A DNA stretch of 64,000 nucleotides from RUG11690 sp045616665. Lineage in GTDB: Bacteria > Bacteroidota > Bacteroidia > Bacteroidales > WCHB1-69. Made by a program: the position numbers and the translations under genes. Location: assembly GCA_045616665.1 (NCBI GenBank), contig JAZLHE010000036.1, forward strand, positions 1 through 64,000. The letters run 5' to 3'. Positions 1-6,841 of this stretch are shown piece by piece; within the stretch, counting starts at the first letter, position 1; each line of letters opens with the position of its first letter. The notes under the pieces were generated by a model. The model saw only the letters and a list, made by a program, of their open reading frames with translations. It had not been told where the DNA came from and did no database searches.

Positions 1-273
1 CAAGCTGTCGAAAGAGACGTTGAACCAGTCGGTTCCGTCAAGGTAAAAGCACGGATTGAAGTTCATCAGTGCCAGGCTGTCGAGGAGATTGCCCGACGAC
101 GGGATGGCGTGACATCCGTGTCCGGAAACGTCACGCCACCATTGTGCATTGGTTTCTGCACTGTCGGCACGCTGCCACGAAATAGGCGCGATAGGTATAG
201 TCTGCCCGTATGTAAACATCATCACTACAGCGCAGACTGTCGTCAGGACAAATTTATATGTGTTGATTGGCAT
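1..273 (-). CDS. secreted protein of unknown function, 3' end outside window
   Basis: The minus strand is open from an ATG at 273 to the window edge, giving the first 91 residues of a longer protein. The N-terminus (MPINTYKFVL, then a hydrophobic stretch ending in FTYGQ) looks like a Bacteroidota signal peptide cut before Gln. The mature part is rich in Trp and Cys and I recognise no domain. It reads away from the lipoprotein at 343-846, which lies upstream of it on the same strand with a 69 bp gap. No -7 box was found in that gap, so it may be co-transcribed. The existence of the gene is supported by the unbroken frame and signal peptide; the function is unknown. Confidence 0.65.
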   Translation of the reverse strand, partial: MPINTYKFVLTTVCAVVMMFTYGQTIPIAPISWQRADSAETNAQWWRDVSGHGCHAIPSSGNLLDSLALMNFNPCFYLDGTDWFNVSFDSL

Positions 274-342
274 AATTCTGAAAATTTTGTGTGAAATAAT
301 CTGTTAAATAGAGGAATGCTCTTTATTTCCTAAAAATATTGA

Positions 343-846
343 CTAATCATTTCTATATGCGGCTCTGTCACTGTAATACAGCCCGTTAAAGGTGAATTGC
401 AGGGTGGCACTATCTCGATAAACCAGTTGAGCGGGGATGTTCAGCCACACGGGTTGCTCTTTCTCATTTTTGGTAGTTAAAGACCGGGCAGGCATGAGAA
501 AAAAATTCTCTGAGGTTAGACTGAATGTATCTATTGTGGTAGCGGAAATGAAGTTGCCAAACTGGGAAAGCTGAACCATTGCCGAGGTCACACATTCGCT
601 GCCAAACCCCATACAGTCGACATGAACCAAATGTCCGTCTATCATCACACATCCTTTTGGACATTCTTTGCTACTATGCCCAACCGACAGTGACAATAAA
701 AAAATCGTATTTCCAGTCTTACTATTATCCGGCAAGGCTGTCATGTAGTTAATTGACTGCTCTGGTGTGGTTGTTCGACCTCCTTCTTTCTGGCATGCGC
801 CAAGAATAACGGCTAAAAAAAGTGTAAAGGTCAAGAGTTTTTTCAT
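343..846 (-). CDS. small lipoprotein, unknown function
   Basis: A 167-residue protein starts with a lipoprotein signal (MKKLLTFTLFLAVILGAC), with lipid attachment predicted at Cys18. A short polar linker (QKEGGRTTTPE) follows, then a compact domain with a Cys cluster (ECPKGC, DCMGFGSEC) around residues 61-85 that could form disulfides. I recognise no family. The start is fixed by the lipobox and by a minus-strand TAACTTTG box at 881-888. It is probably exported to the periplasm or outer membrane. It may form a unit with the truncated secreted gene that follows it at the window edge. Confidence 0.7.
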   Translation of the reverse strand: MKKLLTFTLFLAVILGACQKEGGRTTTPEQSINYMTALPDNSKTGNTIFLLSLSVGHSSKECPKGCVMIDGHLVHVDCMGFGSECVTSAMVQLSQFGNFISATTIDTFSLTSENFFLMPARSLTTKNEKEQPVWLNIPAQLVYRDSATLQFTFNGLYYSDRAAYRND

Positions 847-880
847 AATATTAAAACGTAATGGGGTAATTTCGTATGGG

Positions 881-888
881 CAAAGTTA
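881..888 (-). promoter_or_regulatory. -7 box (TAACTTTG) for lipoprotein 343-846
   Basis: CAAAGTTA on the plus strand reads TAACTTTG on the minus strand. It matches the Bacteroidota TAnnTTTG box and lies 35 nt before the start codon. Confidence 0.5.
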
Positions 889-1110
889 CAATTCTTTTGA
901 GCAACATTTAACCCCTCACGCCACAAATATGAACCATGGAACCTCAAGAACAACAATTACTAATAATCAAAATAATCCCTCACATTGAGATTTAATTGTT
1001 GATAATAAACATATTATAGAACTATTCCGCAGAATGTGTTAGTGAGGGAATAAATGTTTTTTTTGCGAAGGATTAATGGATTTTTTCATAAATTTGAATC
1101 TAAAATTGAT

Positions 1111-1118
1111 TATTTTTG
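1111..1118 (+). promoter_or_regulatory. -7 box (TATTTTTG) for LytTR regulator
   Basis: This TAnnTTTG match is followed by GC. It lies upstream of the ATG at 1149 but overlaps an in-frame ATG at 1116, so it favours the downstream start. Confidence 0.55.
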
Positions 1119-1148
1119 CATCCGTATTCTTGTCCAATAGTAAACATT

Positions 1149-2240
1149 ATGAAAAACTTGAACAAAGCTGTTGTCATTTTGCTGAACATCCTATTCTGCG
1201 GCATAACACTTTATTTTTTCACCCACAATGCCTTTCTCCGTCCTTATGCGGGCAGCTTTTTCAAGGAATTCGTCTCCTGCCTTCTATTACTGGGGTCATT
1301 ATACGTCAATTACTTTATACTCTATCCCAAGATTCACCAAAAACGTTCTCACACCATCTATTGGTTGACGTTGGTTTGCCTTGACGCCGCATTGGGGCTT
1401 GCGGATTTTGCCATTGCCTACCCATATATTGTTTCTCATAATACACAGGTCATCAAACTTGTCGGCTTCTATAGTTTCTTCTCAAAGACACTGTTTCTAA
1501 TTGTTGGACGTAATCTCTCATTGAATTTTATTCCCTATCTGTTGAGGGAACGGCAATATTTCCGACAGTCTTTAGAAAAAGAAGTAAGGGTCGTTTACCT
1601 GAATGTGCGGAAGCTTGATGTAATGGATAAAGACAGCAACATCCACCTGGTTGACATTGACGACATACTTTATTGTCACCAAATTGGAAACTACACGGAA
1701 ATCTGTATGATACAAAATAAGAAGTACTTACGCCTCGGTTCAATGAAGCATCTTGAACAGTTATTTGGCGAGGATGATTTTATCCGCATAACAACCACCA
1801 TATTAGTGCCATTCCGATTCATTGCATCCTATCAAGATAATATGGTAACCCTAAAAAAAATGTCTTGGGAGGAAGAACCTGCTGCATTTATGTTGGAATC
1901 CAAGAGCCAGAAAAACGTTGTTCAAAGAATTTCGGACCATTTTCAAGAATGCGGCAAGACGGCAAATGACAAAAATATTCCACAGGAAACGAACGCACCA
2001 AAAGTCAAACGCAAACCGGCAATCCCTCCGGAAGAAAAAATAAAAAAAGTTCTTTTCTACATAAAAACGCACCACAACTGCAATTCGGCGGATATTATTG
2101 CCGAAACGAATTATTCGTTGAGTACTGTTGAACGCTGCCTATCTGAACTCAAAAATCAGGGATTGATTGAACACACGGGAAGTAAAAAGAAAGGCGGTTA
2201 CGCTATGATTAATACGCAGCAGAAAAAAAGGGCTTTGTAA
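1149..2240 (+). CDS. membrane-anchored LytTR DNA-binding regulator with C-terminal winged helix
   Basis: The 363-residue protein has about four transmembrane segments (near residues 6-24, 38-58, 69-90 and 100-118). A LytTR DNA-binding domain follows (about 145-240, with DIDDILYCHQIGNYTEI and FIRI motifs). After a basic linker there is a second helix-turn-helix (about 290-355) containing SADIIAETNYSLSTVERCL and a wing with KKKGGYAMI. LytTR domains bind direct repeats in promoters, and the 4TM-LytTR layout is typical of Bacteroidota regulators with no separate kinase. The added winged helix is unusual. The start at 1149 is chosen because the promoter overlaps the longer alternative at 1116. It stands divergent to the lipoprotein gene and next to the integrase and Rhs array. 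Its ligand and targets are unknown. Confidence 0.75.
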   Translation: MKNLNKAVVILLNILFCGITLYFFTHNAFLRPYAGSFFKEFVSCLLLLGSLYVNYFILYPKIHQKRSHTIYWLTLVCLDAALGLADFAIAYPYIVSHNTQVIKLVGFYSFFSKTLFLIVGRNLSLNFIPYLLRERQYFRQSLEKEVRVVYLNVRKLDVMDKDSNIHLVDIDDILYCHQIGNYTEICMIQNKKYLRLGSMKHLEQLFGEDDFIRITTTILVPFRFIASYQDNMVTLKKMSWEEEPAAFMLESKSQKNVVQRISDHFQECGKTANDKNIPQETNAPKVKRKPAIPPEEKIKKVLFYIKTHHNCNSADIIAETNYSLSTVERCLSELKNQGLIEHTGSKKKGGYAMINTQQKKRAL

Positions 2241-2323
2241 ATTTGGAAGAATTTTAGAAAAATTCGACATACTGCCGCAAAAGTCTTATCCATTATGTGG
2301 ATTGCTGATTAAGCGGGTGGATA

Positions 2324-3442
2324 TCAAAACACCAACTTGTTGTGTTCTAGTATCTTGCGTGCGCTGGAGCGGTGTGTGTAGCGTTCCGTCATGGATATGG
2401 AGTGGTGGTCGGCCAATTCCTTGACGTACTTAATGGGGACACCCGACTCAAGCATTTCCGTGATGCCGGTGTCTTTCAGAGAGTAAAATTGGTACTCTTT
2501 CGGCAATTGCAGCTTTTGCCTCATTTTCTGCCAGGTGCGCTGTATCTTTTGTGGACGCACGTAGGTTTCTCCCGGCTTGAAATCGTCGGAAAATATGTAT
2601 TGGTCTTGTTCCAAGGTGTTTAGGGTGTTAAAGTACCGAAATATCTCTGACGGCAACGCAATGATTCGTTCGTTATGTGTTTTTGCGACGGAGGAAGGAA
2701 TTCTAAGCAGTCCCTCGGTGAAGTTTATGTCACCAACCCTCAGCATCGATATTTCCTTGGGCCGTATAAAGCACCTGTAGCAAAGCTTCATGATAATGAT
2801 GTATTCCGACATTTTTAATTTTTGGAAGTATTTTTTTATCTTGGCACGGTCGGTACGGGGAATAATGGTTCTTGTTTTGGGACCCGTTTTCCTTGAGGAA
2901 AAGCCCTGAAACGGGTTTGTCTTGACATAGCCGTTTTTTATTAGGTAGTTGAACAGGTTTTTGAAAAACGTCAAGTCATAGTTCCAGGTACGGGGACAAA
3001 CATTTTCCCGCTCGATGTCGGACATTAGCATAGATGCGTGCTTTACTGTAAATCTATCGCACATCCACGAAGCCATTTTTTTCTGGGTACACCAACGAAT
3101 AAAGTATTTGCATAGTGACTTGTATCTTTTAACCGATGATGGTCTGAGTTCTCGGTTTTTCTTTTTCAGGAATTCTGTTGCGGCAGAGGACAGGGAAATC
3201 TCGTTGTTCATATTTGGCACATCGTCAAAATAGGGATTCCAGCCATTGTACAACTTGGCATTCAGTTCAAGGCAATAGAGTCGCGCATATTTTATTCGCT
3301 CTCTTTTTCCCTTAATATGATTGAAGCGGACGCGCTTCCGCTGAAGAGTGTTGGAGGATGGATTTAGGATGTAGTAACTGACATAGACCTCCTTCTTGTT
3401 GACGACTTGTGCCGGACGAAATTCAATGAAAGGTTTTGACAT
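2324..3442 (-). CDS. tyrosine recombinase / integrase with variant catalytic residues
   Basis: The 372-residue protein has the layout of a phage or genomic-island integrase. An N-terminal arm-binding region rich in Arg/Lys (about 1-70) leads to a SAM-like core-binding domain (about 80-180) and a catalytic domain (about 195-372). Visible active-site positions are Arg227 (FIRPKE), Lys254, His346/347 (ADHHSIS) and the nucleophile Tyr355 (ERYTH). The usual HxxR box is instead Tyr320-Ser-Leu-Lys323 (YSLKDTG), so both His and Arg are replaced. This may be a family-level variant rather than a dead enzyme, since all other motifs are intact. It lies directly before the Rhs module array, transcribed away from it, and may have brought it in or help rearrange it. 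No flanking tRNA was found. Confidence 0.85.
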   Translation of the reverse strand: MSKPFIEFRPAQVVNKKEVYVSYYILNPSSNTLQRKRVRFNHIKGKRERIKYARLYCLELNAKLYNGWNPYFDDVPNMNNEISLSSAATEFLKKKNRELRPSSVKRYKSLCKYFIRWCTQKKMASWMCDRFTVKHASMLMSDIERENVCPRTWNYDLTFFKNLFNYLIKNGYVKTNPFQGFSSRKTGPKTRTIIPRTDRAKIKKYFQKLKMSEYIIIMKLCYRCFIRPKEISMLRVGDINFTEGLLRIPSSVAKTHNERIIALPSEIFRYFNTLNTLEQDQYIFSDDFKPGETYVRPQKIQRTWQKMRQKLQLPKEYQFYSLKDTGITEMLESGVPIKYVKELADHHSISMTERYTHRSSARKILEHNKLVF

Positions 3443-3507
3443 ATAAAATATTGTTTTTCAATTGTTTGACAAAGCGACAATGTTTGATTTTTTGCGTTTT
3501 GGGCGCA

Positions 3508-3585
3508 AATTTGGCGCAGTGGAATATTTGCATAAATATACAAAAATAGGGAATATTGGGAAACCCTGGAATATAATTTGGCGCA
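3508..3585. repeat. pair of 11-bp direct repeats upstream of integrase (candidate arm or att sites)
   Basis: AATTTGGCGCA occurs at 3508-3518 and 3575-3585. The first copy is part of a near-palindrome, GCGCAAATTTGGCGC (3503-3517). Their position just upstream of the integrase start suits recombinase or autoregulatory binding sites; this is inference from position. Confidence 0.4.
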
Positions 3586-3617
3586 AAAATGGATTTTTCA
3601 GATTCAAAAAAAAATAT

Positions 3618-3625
3618 TATCTTTG
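3618..3625 (+). promoter_or_regulatory. -7 box (TATCTTTG) for Rhs module 1
   Basis: This TAnnTTTG match is followed by CA and lies 21 nt before the ATG at 3647, giving module 1 its own promoter. Confidence 0.6.
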
Positions 3626-3646
3626 CAGTGTCAAAATTAAAGCATT

Positions 3647-4504
3647 ATGAATCAGCACCTTTGCCAAGGCACTTTTCTTCCAAAAAATCCTTTGCGGGTG
3701 AATTTCACCTTCTCGGCAAAAGAGCGTGATGTTGAAACAGGCTTAAGTTACTTTGGTTCACGCTATTACAGCTCCGATTTAAGCATTTGGCTGAGCGTTG
3801 ACCCGCAAAGCGACAAATATCCCTCGTTCTCACCGTATACGTATTGTGCGAATAATCCTATCAAGTTGGTGGATCCGAATGGGGAAGAGATAGATATTGA
3901 CGGATACAGGTATATCCCTGGTCAATCATGCCCTGAAGGAGTTGCGGATAATACACGAAACAAATGGAATGCAATGAATGATATTTATAAAAGAGAGAAC
4001 GGAAAATGTGTAATTGATGAAATGGACCAATCTAAATCTTGTTTCACTATTTCATCTGAAATTAAAACTGATGGAAGAGGATGTTATTCTTCAAATAATG
4101 ACGGCTCTGGCGGTACCATATACTTAAACGGTCATGATAATGATATAGGTACGCTATCACATGAATTATTTCACGGATATCAAGATTTAAATGGAATAGA
4201 GCAACATTCAATATTTAATGAAGTTGAAGCGAATCTATTTAGTTTTTCGATTACTGGGGATACAAGAGGGCTATTTGACAAAATTGATAATGATGAATAT
4301 TCCCGAAACTATAACACAGCTATGGCAACCTTATTATATGGTAATGGGTTAGATGCTTATAGTTTTAATCACGTTCTCTCCAATTTCAAAGACTGCTCTC
4401 CTAAAAATTGGAAAGGAACGTATGATAATTATTCTATAAATTCTTTTTCAATATCTTTGATATCAGATTTTTATCCTCTTTATCCTGTTAGATTGCAAAA
4501 ATGA
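3647..4504 (+). CDS. orphan Rhs core with C-terminal HExxH metallopeptidase toxin domain (module 1)
   Basis: The 285-residue protein has a short leader, then the Rhs-associated core (residues 20-83: FSAKERDVETG, FGSRYYSSDL, LSVDP, ending DPNGEEID), then a unique C-terminal domain. That domain contains His172-Glu-Leu-Phe-His176 (SHELFHGYQ), a zinc-binding HExxH motif, with acidic residues Glu192 and Glu194 (NEVEAN) placed as a third zinc ligand would be. In full Rhs proteins the core caps a YD-repeat shell and the variable tip is the toxin. Here the shell and any signal peptide are missing. It has its own promoter and overlaps the next gene by 4 bp (ATGA), as toxin-immunity pairs often do. The metallopeptidase call rests on the motif; the substrate is unknown. 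It could be a stored tip, an antibacterial enzyme, or a degraded Rhs end. Confidence 0.75.
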   Translation: MNQHLCQGTFLPKNPLRVNFTFSAKERDVETGLSYFGSRYYSSDLSIWLSVDPQSDKYPSFSPYTYCANNPIKLVDPNGEEIDIDGYRYIPGQSCPEGVADNTRNKWNAMNDIYKRENGKCVIDEMDQSKSCFTISSEIKTDGRGCYSSNNDGSGGTIYLNGHDNDIGTLSHELFHGYQDLNGIEQHSIFNEVEANLFSFSITGDTRGLFDKIDNDEYSRNYNTAMATLLYGNGLDAYSFNHVLSNFKDCSPKNWKGTYDNYSINSFSISLISDFYPLYPVRLQK

Positions 4505-5064
4505 AGAAATTACATTTCTATTTTTTTATTTTGCTTATTGTTTTTTGTGGCTCAAGCAAATGTTTGCTAGGTCAAATCTGTGATACTATAGAATTTGACT
4601 ATATAATGCCATTGGACAACGATTTCCAACTTCAAACAGGATGCATTCAGTTAAATCAAAAGGTTGATTCGTATCCTATCATTAGTTCAGACAGTTGTGG
4701 AGATACAATTCCGTCGATGATGTATTTACATGTGTTTTTGAATAGAAAAAATCAGAGAACCAGATATTTGATGATAAAAAAAACAGAAATTTTCTTTATG
4801 GCATTAACTGATTCCATTCACGGAAAAGTAAATAAATTTTGTTTTTTTTATCAGGGGAAACCACCTGCAGAGATAATGGAGGAAGCAGGGAACTTTTGCA
4901 ATCTGCTAGATTTTCACATTATGGGAATTATAAACTCTTGGACTTGGGAACTCTTAGATGAAGACATTGATTCTATGCCTTTGGAAATAGACTTGCTTGT
5001 GCCATTACATTGTAACTTAGTATTGAAGACGAATCTTATTGACAAGTTTAATTCGTTAAATTGA
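4501..5064 (+). CDS. exported partner of Rhs module 1, putative immunity protein
   Basis: The 187-residue protein starts inside the stop codon of module 1 (ATGA overlap at 4501-4504), so the two are translationally coupled. The N-terminus (MKKLHFYFFILLIVFCG...) is a signal peptide with likely cleavage near LLGQ. No known domain was recognised. In Rhs and contact-dependent systems the gene straight after the toxin tip normally encodes its immunity protein. The signal peptide would place this one in the periplasm, implying the metallopeptidase acts there. Immunity function is inferred from position only. Confidence 0.55.
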   Translation: MKKLHFYFFILLIVFCGSSKCLLGQICDTIEFDYIMPLDNDFQLQTGCIQLNQKVDSYPIISSDSCGDTIPSMMYLHVFLNRKNQRTRYLMIKKTEIFFMALTDSIHGKVNKFCFFYQGKPPAEIMEEAGNFCNLLDFHIMGIINSWTWELLDEDIDSMPLEIDLLVPLHCNLVLKTNLIDKFNSLN

Positions 5065-5278
5065 ATGAAAAGAAGTTTTTCCACTCGATTATTTACAATA
5101 AACCAAACTTGACTTTCAATGATAATTTAACAGTGAGGTTGTAAACATTCCATTTTTCTGGTAGGTTATTAAATTTGACTCGCATAATTCACCAGAATTC
5201 GTAAATTTGTTTTTCTATTTAACCCATTCCTAAATACTCGCACAAAATCACCGACATCACTTTTTATTCCTTGCCACA

Positions 5279-5374
5279 TTAAACCAATCTCCCCAACCAC
5301 AGTCATTATAAAAAATAGCGTTTAAATTTTCGGTGGTTGGTGCAGTTTTAAAAACTTTTCCGTAAATTTGCATC
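5279..5374 (+). repeat. duplicated murF promoter region, copy 1
   Basis: This stretch matches 9893-9990, which precedes murF-alr. A 42 bp core (5295-5336) is identical to 9910-9951. A spacer of equal length (26 nt) follows, then an almost identical CTTTTCCGTAA(A/G)TTTGCA with the -7 box. Confidence 0.8.
5363..5370 (+). promoter_or_regulatory. -7 box (TAAATTTG) for Rhs module 2
   Basis: This TAnnTTTG match is followed by CA and lies 28 nt before the ATG at 5399, inside the duplicated promoter region. Confidence 0.6.
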
Positions 5375-5398
5375 CTCAATCAAACACCGAACACAAAA

Positions 5399-6313
5399 AT
5401 GCCAACACAAAATCACACATATCACCCCACCGTCTCAGCAGCGTCCTCCGCCGCCACCTATTCCCTATTCCCTGTTCCCTATTCCCTAAATTTCACCTTC
5501 TCAGCGAAAGAATGCGACACAGAAACAGGCTTAAGTTACTTTGGCTCACGCTATTACAGCTCAGATTTGAGCATCTGGCTAAGTGTTGATCCGCAGGCAG
5601 CGAAATACCCTGGTTTATCGCCATTTACGTATTGCGCCAATAACCCGGTGAAACTGGTGGACCCGAATGGGGAAGAGATAGATTGGGTCGAAAAAGCTGA
5701 TGGAACAATTTATTGGGATGACAATGCCACTTCCCAAGAAACCACAAAAGACGGGGAAAAATATTTAGGAAAAAATGTTTTAGTAGCAACTCATAACCGA
5801 GATGCCGATTTAAATGAGCCTATAAATAGTGCCACATATGATTTATATCTGGAGAGTAATAAAGAAGGATCTACAGCGAGCATTGTGGGTAATACCGTTC
5901 CTTCAAATGGAACGATATCGGGTACTTTAGCGGAAGGATTGTATCCTGCTCGTTTTCAAGGGAGGGCAAAATATATACAAAATGGTAAAACTGATTTGGC
6001 CTTAATCATCAATGAGGGGCGCAGTGTTCCGACAGCCAATGGAAGCCCAAAATCTTCGATGACTGGAATATTTTTTCATGCAGGTAATAATTATCAGACA
6101 TCTCTATTTGATTCAAAAGGGCACGCCTATTCAGAAGGTTGTTTGACAGGACCTTGCAGACTCAATTCTTCTGCAGAATGGAATGCTTTTGGGAAGCAAT
6201 TAATAGGATTTAACGGATCTGTGTACCTGAGAGGTCAGCCACAACCTGCTCCGCTTGAATTCCCTCCAATTGATAGTTCTCTCTCAGGAAGAAGTATTTT
6301 AAACGTACGGTGA
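5399..6313 (+). CDS. orphan Rhs core with L,D-transpeptidase-like C-terminal domain (module 2)
   Basis: The 304-residue protein starts MPTQNHTY. A low-complexity leader is encoded partly by four heptanucleotide repeats, followed by the Rhs core (residues 32-95, ending DPNGEEID) and a unique C-terminal part. Around residues 222-250 it reads TGIFFHAGN...YSEGC, with His227, Ser245 and Cys248. This HxG...SxGC spacing resembles the active site of L,D-transpeptidase (YkuD) folds and related peptidoglycan-cleaving families. A cell-wall target would suit the exported partner that follows. The fold assignment is from a short motif only and needs a profile search. Cassettes 2 and 4 share three further residues (WVE) after the core. 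Its N-terminus resembles that of module 3, suggesting duplication. Confidence 0.65.
   Translation: MPTQNHTYHPTVSAASSAATYSLFPVPYSLNFTFSAKECDTETGLSYFGSRYYSSDLSIWLSVDPQAAKYPGLSPFTYCANNPVKLVDPNGEEIDWVEKADGTIYWDDNATSQETTKDGEKYLGKNVLVATHNRDADLNEPINSATYDLYLESNKEGSTASIVGNTVPSNGTISGTLAEGLYPARFQGRAKYIQNGKTDLALIINEGRSVPTANGSPKSSMTGIFFHAGNNYQTSLFDSKGHAYSEGCLTGPCRLNSSAEWNAFGKQLIGFNGSVYLRGQPQPAPLEFPPIDSSLSGRSILNVR
5459..5486 (+). repeat. heptanucleotide tandem repeat (4 units) in module 2 leader
   Basis: TATTCCC, TATTCCC, TGTTCCC and TATTCCC run head to tail within the coding region before the Rhs core. Gain or loss of one 7 bp unit would shift the frame. Confidence 0.7.
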
Positions 6314-6315
6314 TT

Positions 6316-6789
6316 ATGGATAAATATATTGCGACATTTGTTGTCTTTATTTTATTTGTATCGTGCCGTTTCCCTGTGACAAATGCACTTCAAAACAATC
6401 AGTGCAAAAGCAATAATTTCGCAGAAAGAAGCATTCCTGACAGCCTTGATTCATACAAACTCATACAAAACAAGTGGTACTACGTTGTTGGACCAAATTG
6501 TGTCAGCTATCTTACTTTTCAACAGGATTTTAGGTACGAAGAGGAAAATTGTGAATGGGAACTATTTTATAATGGAAATTACAAAATATCAAAGGACAGC
6601 ATCATTTTGTATGAATATGATTTGGTCTCCAATTCTCCCAATGAAGATAGGATTGTTAATACATATATTTACACGTATGTTTATCAAGGGAATCGCTTAA
6701 AATTAGTAAATACTAGAACTGTTAAAGATGGGATTGAAGTAAACACCTATTTCCCAGACAGCGTTTTTTATTATAGATTTGAAGAATAA
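6316..6789 (+). CDS. lipoprotein partner of Rhs module 2, putative immunity protein
   Basis: The product is about 157 residues from the ATG at 6316. A GTG at 6310 would give two more residues and a 4 bp GTGA overlap with module 2, like the overlap in module 1. The N-terminus (MDKYIATFVVFILFVSC) is a lipoprotein signal with the lipidated Cys near residue 17. The rest holds a pattern typical of small periplasmic lipoproteins (KLIQNKWYYV, TFQQDFRYEEENCEWELFY). It lies directly behind a putative cell-wall-active tip, so a periplasmic immunity role is likely but unproven. Confidence 0.55.
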   Translation: MDKYIATFVVFILFVSCRFPVTNALQNNQCKSNNFAERSIPDSLDSYKLIQNKWYYVVGPNCVSYLTFQQDFRYEEENCEWELFYNGNYKISKDSIILYEYDLVSNSPNEDRIVNTYIYTYVYQGNRLKLVNTRTVKDGIEVNTYFPDSVFYYRFEE

Positions 6790-6793
6790 ATAT

Positions 6794-6801
6794 TATCTTT
6801 G
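6794..6801 (+). promoter_or_regulatory. -7 box (TATCTTTG) for Rhs module 3
   Basis: This TAnnTTTG match overlaps the 3' end of the preceding gene region and lies 40 nt before the ATG at 6842. Confidence 0.55.
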
Positions 6802-6841
6802 CCCCATCAATCACCAATCACCAATCCCCGAACACCCAAAA

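Larger units (their letters stand above)
847..1148. other. divergent intergenic region with promoters and an 8-bp inverted repeat
   Basis: This 302 bp gap separates the minus-strand lipoprotein from the plus-strand LytTR regulator. It holds a -7 box for each gene (881-888 minus, 1111-1118 plus) and an inverted repeat TCCCTCAC (976-983) / GTGAGGGA (1042-1049), with a further related CCCTCACG near 912. The repeats could be an operator, possibly for the adjacent regulator. No coding potential was seen. Confidence 0.4.
5065..5398. other. intergenic region between Rhs modules 1 and 2
   Basis: This 334 bp AT-rich stretch has no convincing gene. Its right third (5279-5374) is a near-copy of the promoter region of murF-alr and contains the -7 box for module 2. 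The left two thirds hold nothing I can identify. Confidence 0.5.

Noticed and set aside
109..294. Plus-strand ORF of 61 codons at the left edge
   Set aside because: It lies antisense to the minus-strand frame (1-273) that has a signal peptide and stays open to the edge; the plus frame has no recognisable features.
1076..1384. Plus-strand ORF of 102 codons overlapping the LytTR gene
   Set aside because: It is out of frame with a gene that has clear domains, and it begins upstream of the promoter.
2241..2323. Search for a tRNA or att site at the downstream end of the integrase
   Set aside because: No cloverleaf or TTCGA-type T-loop was found, and no repeat of this stretch was seen at the right end of the Rhs array.
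3462..3650. ORF of 62 codons between integrase and Rhs module 1
   Set aside because: It covers the promoter and direct repeats, has low-complexity content and no ribosome site; more likely non-coding.
6383..6700. ORF of 105 codons inside the module 2 partner gene
   Set aside because: It is a shadow in another frame of the lipoprotein at 6316-6789, which has a lipobox and sits directly after module 2.
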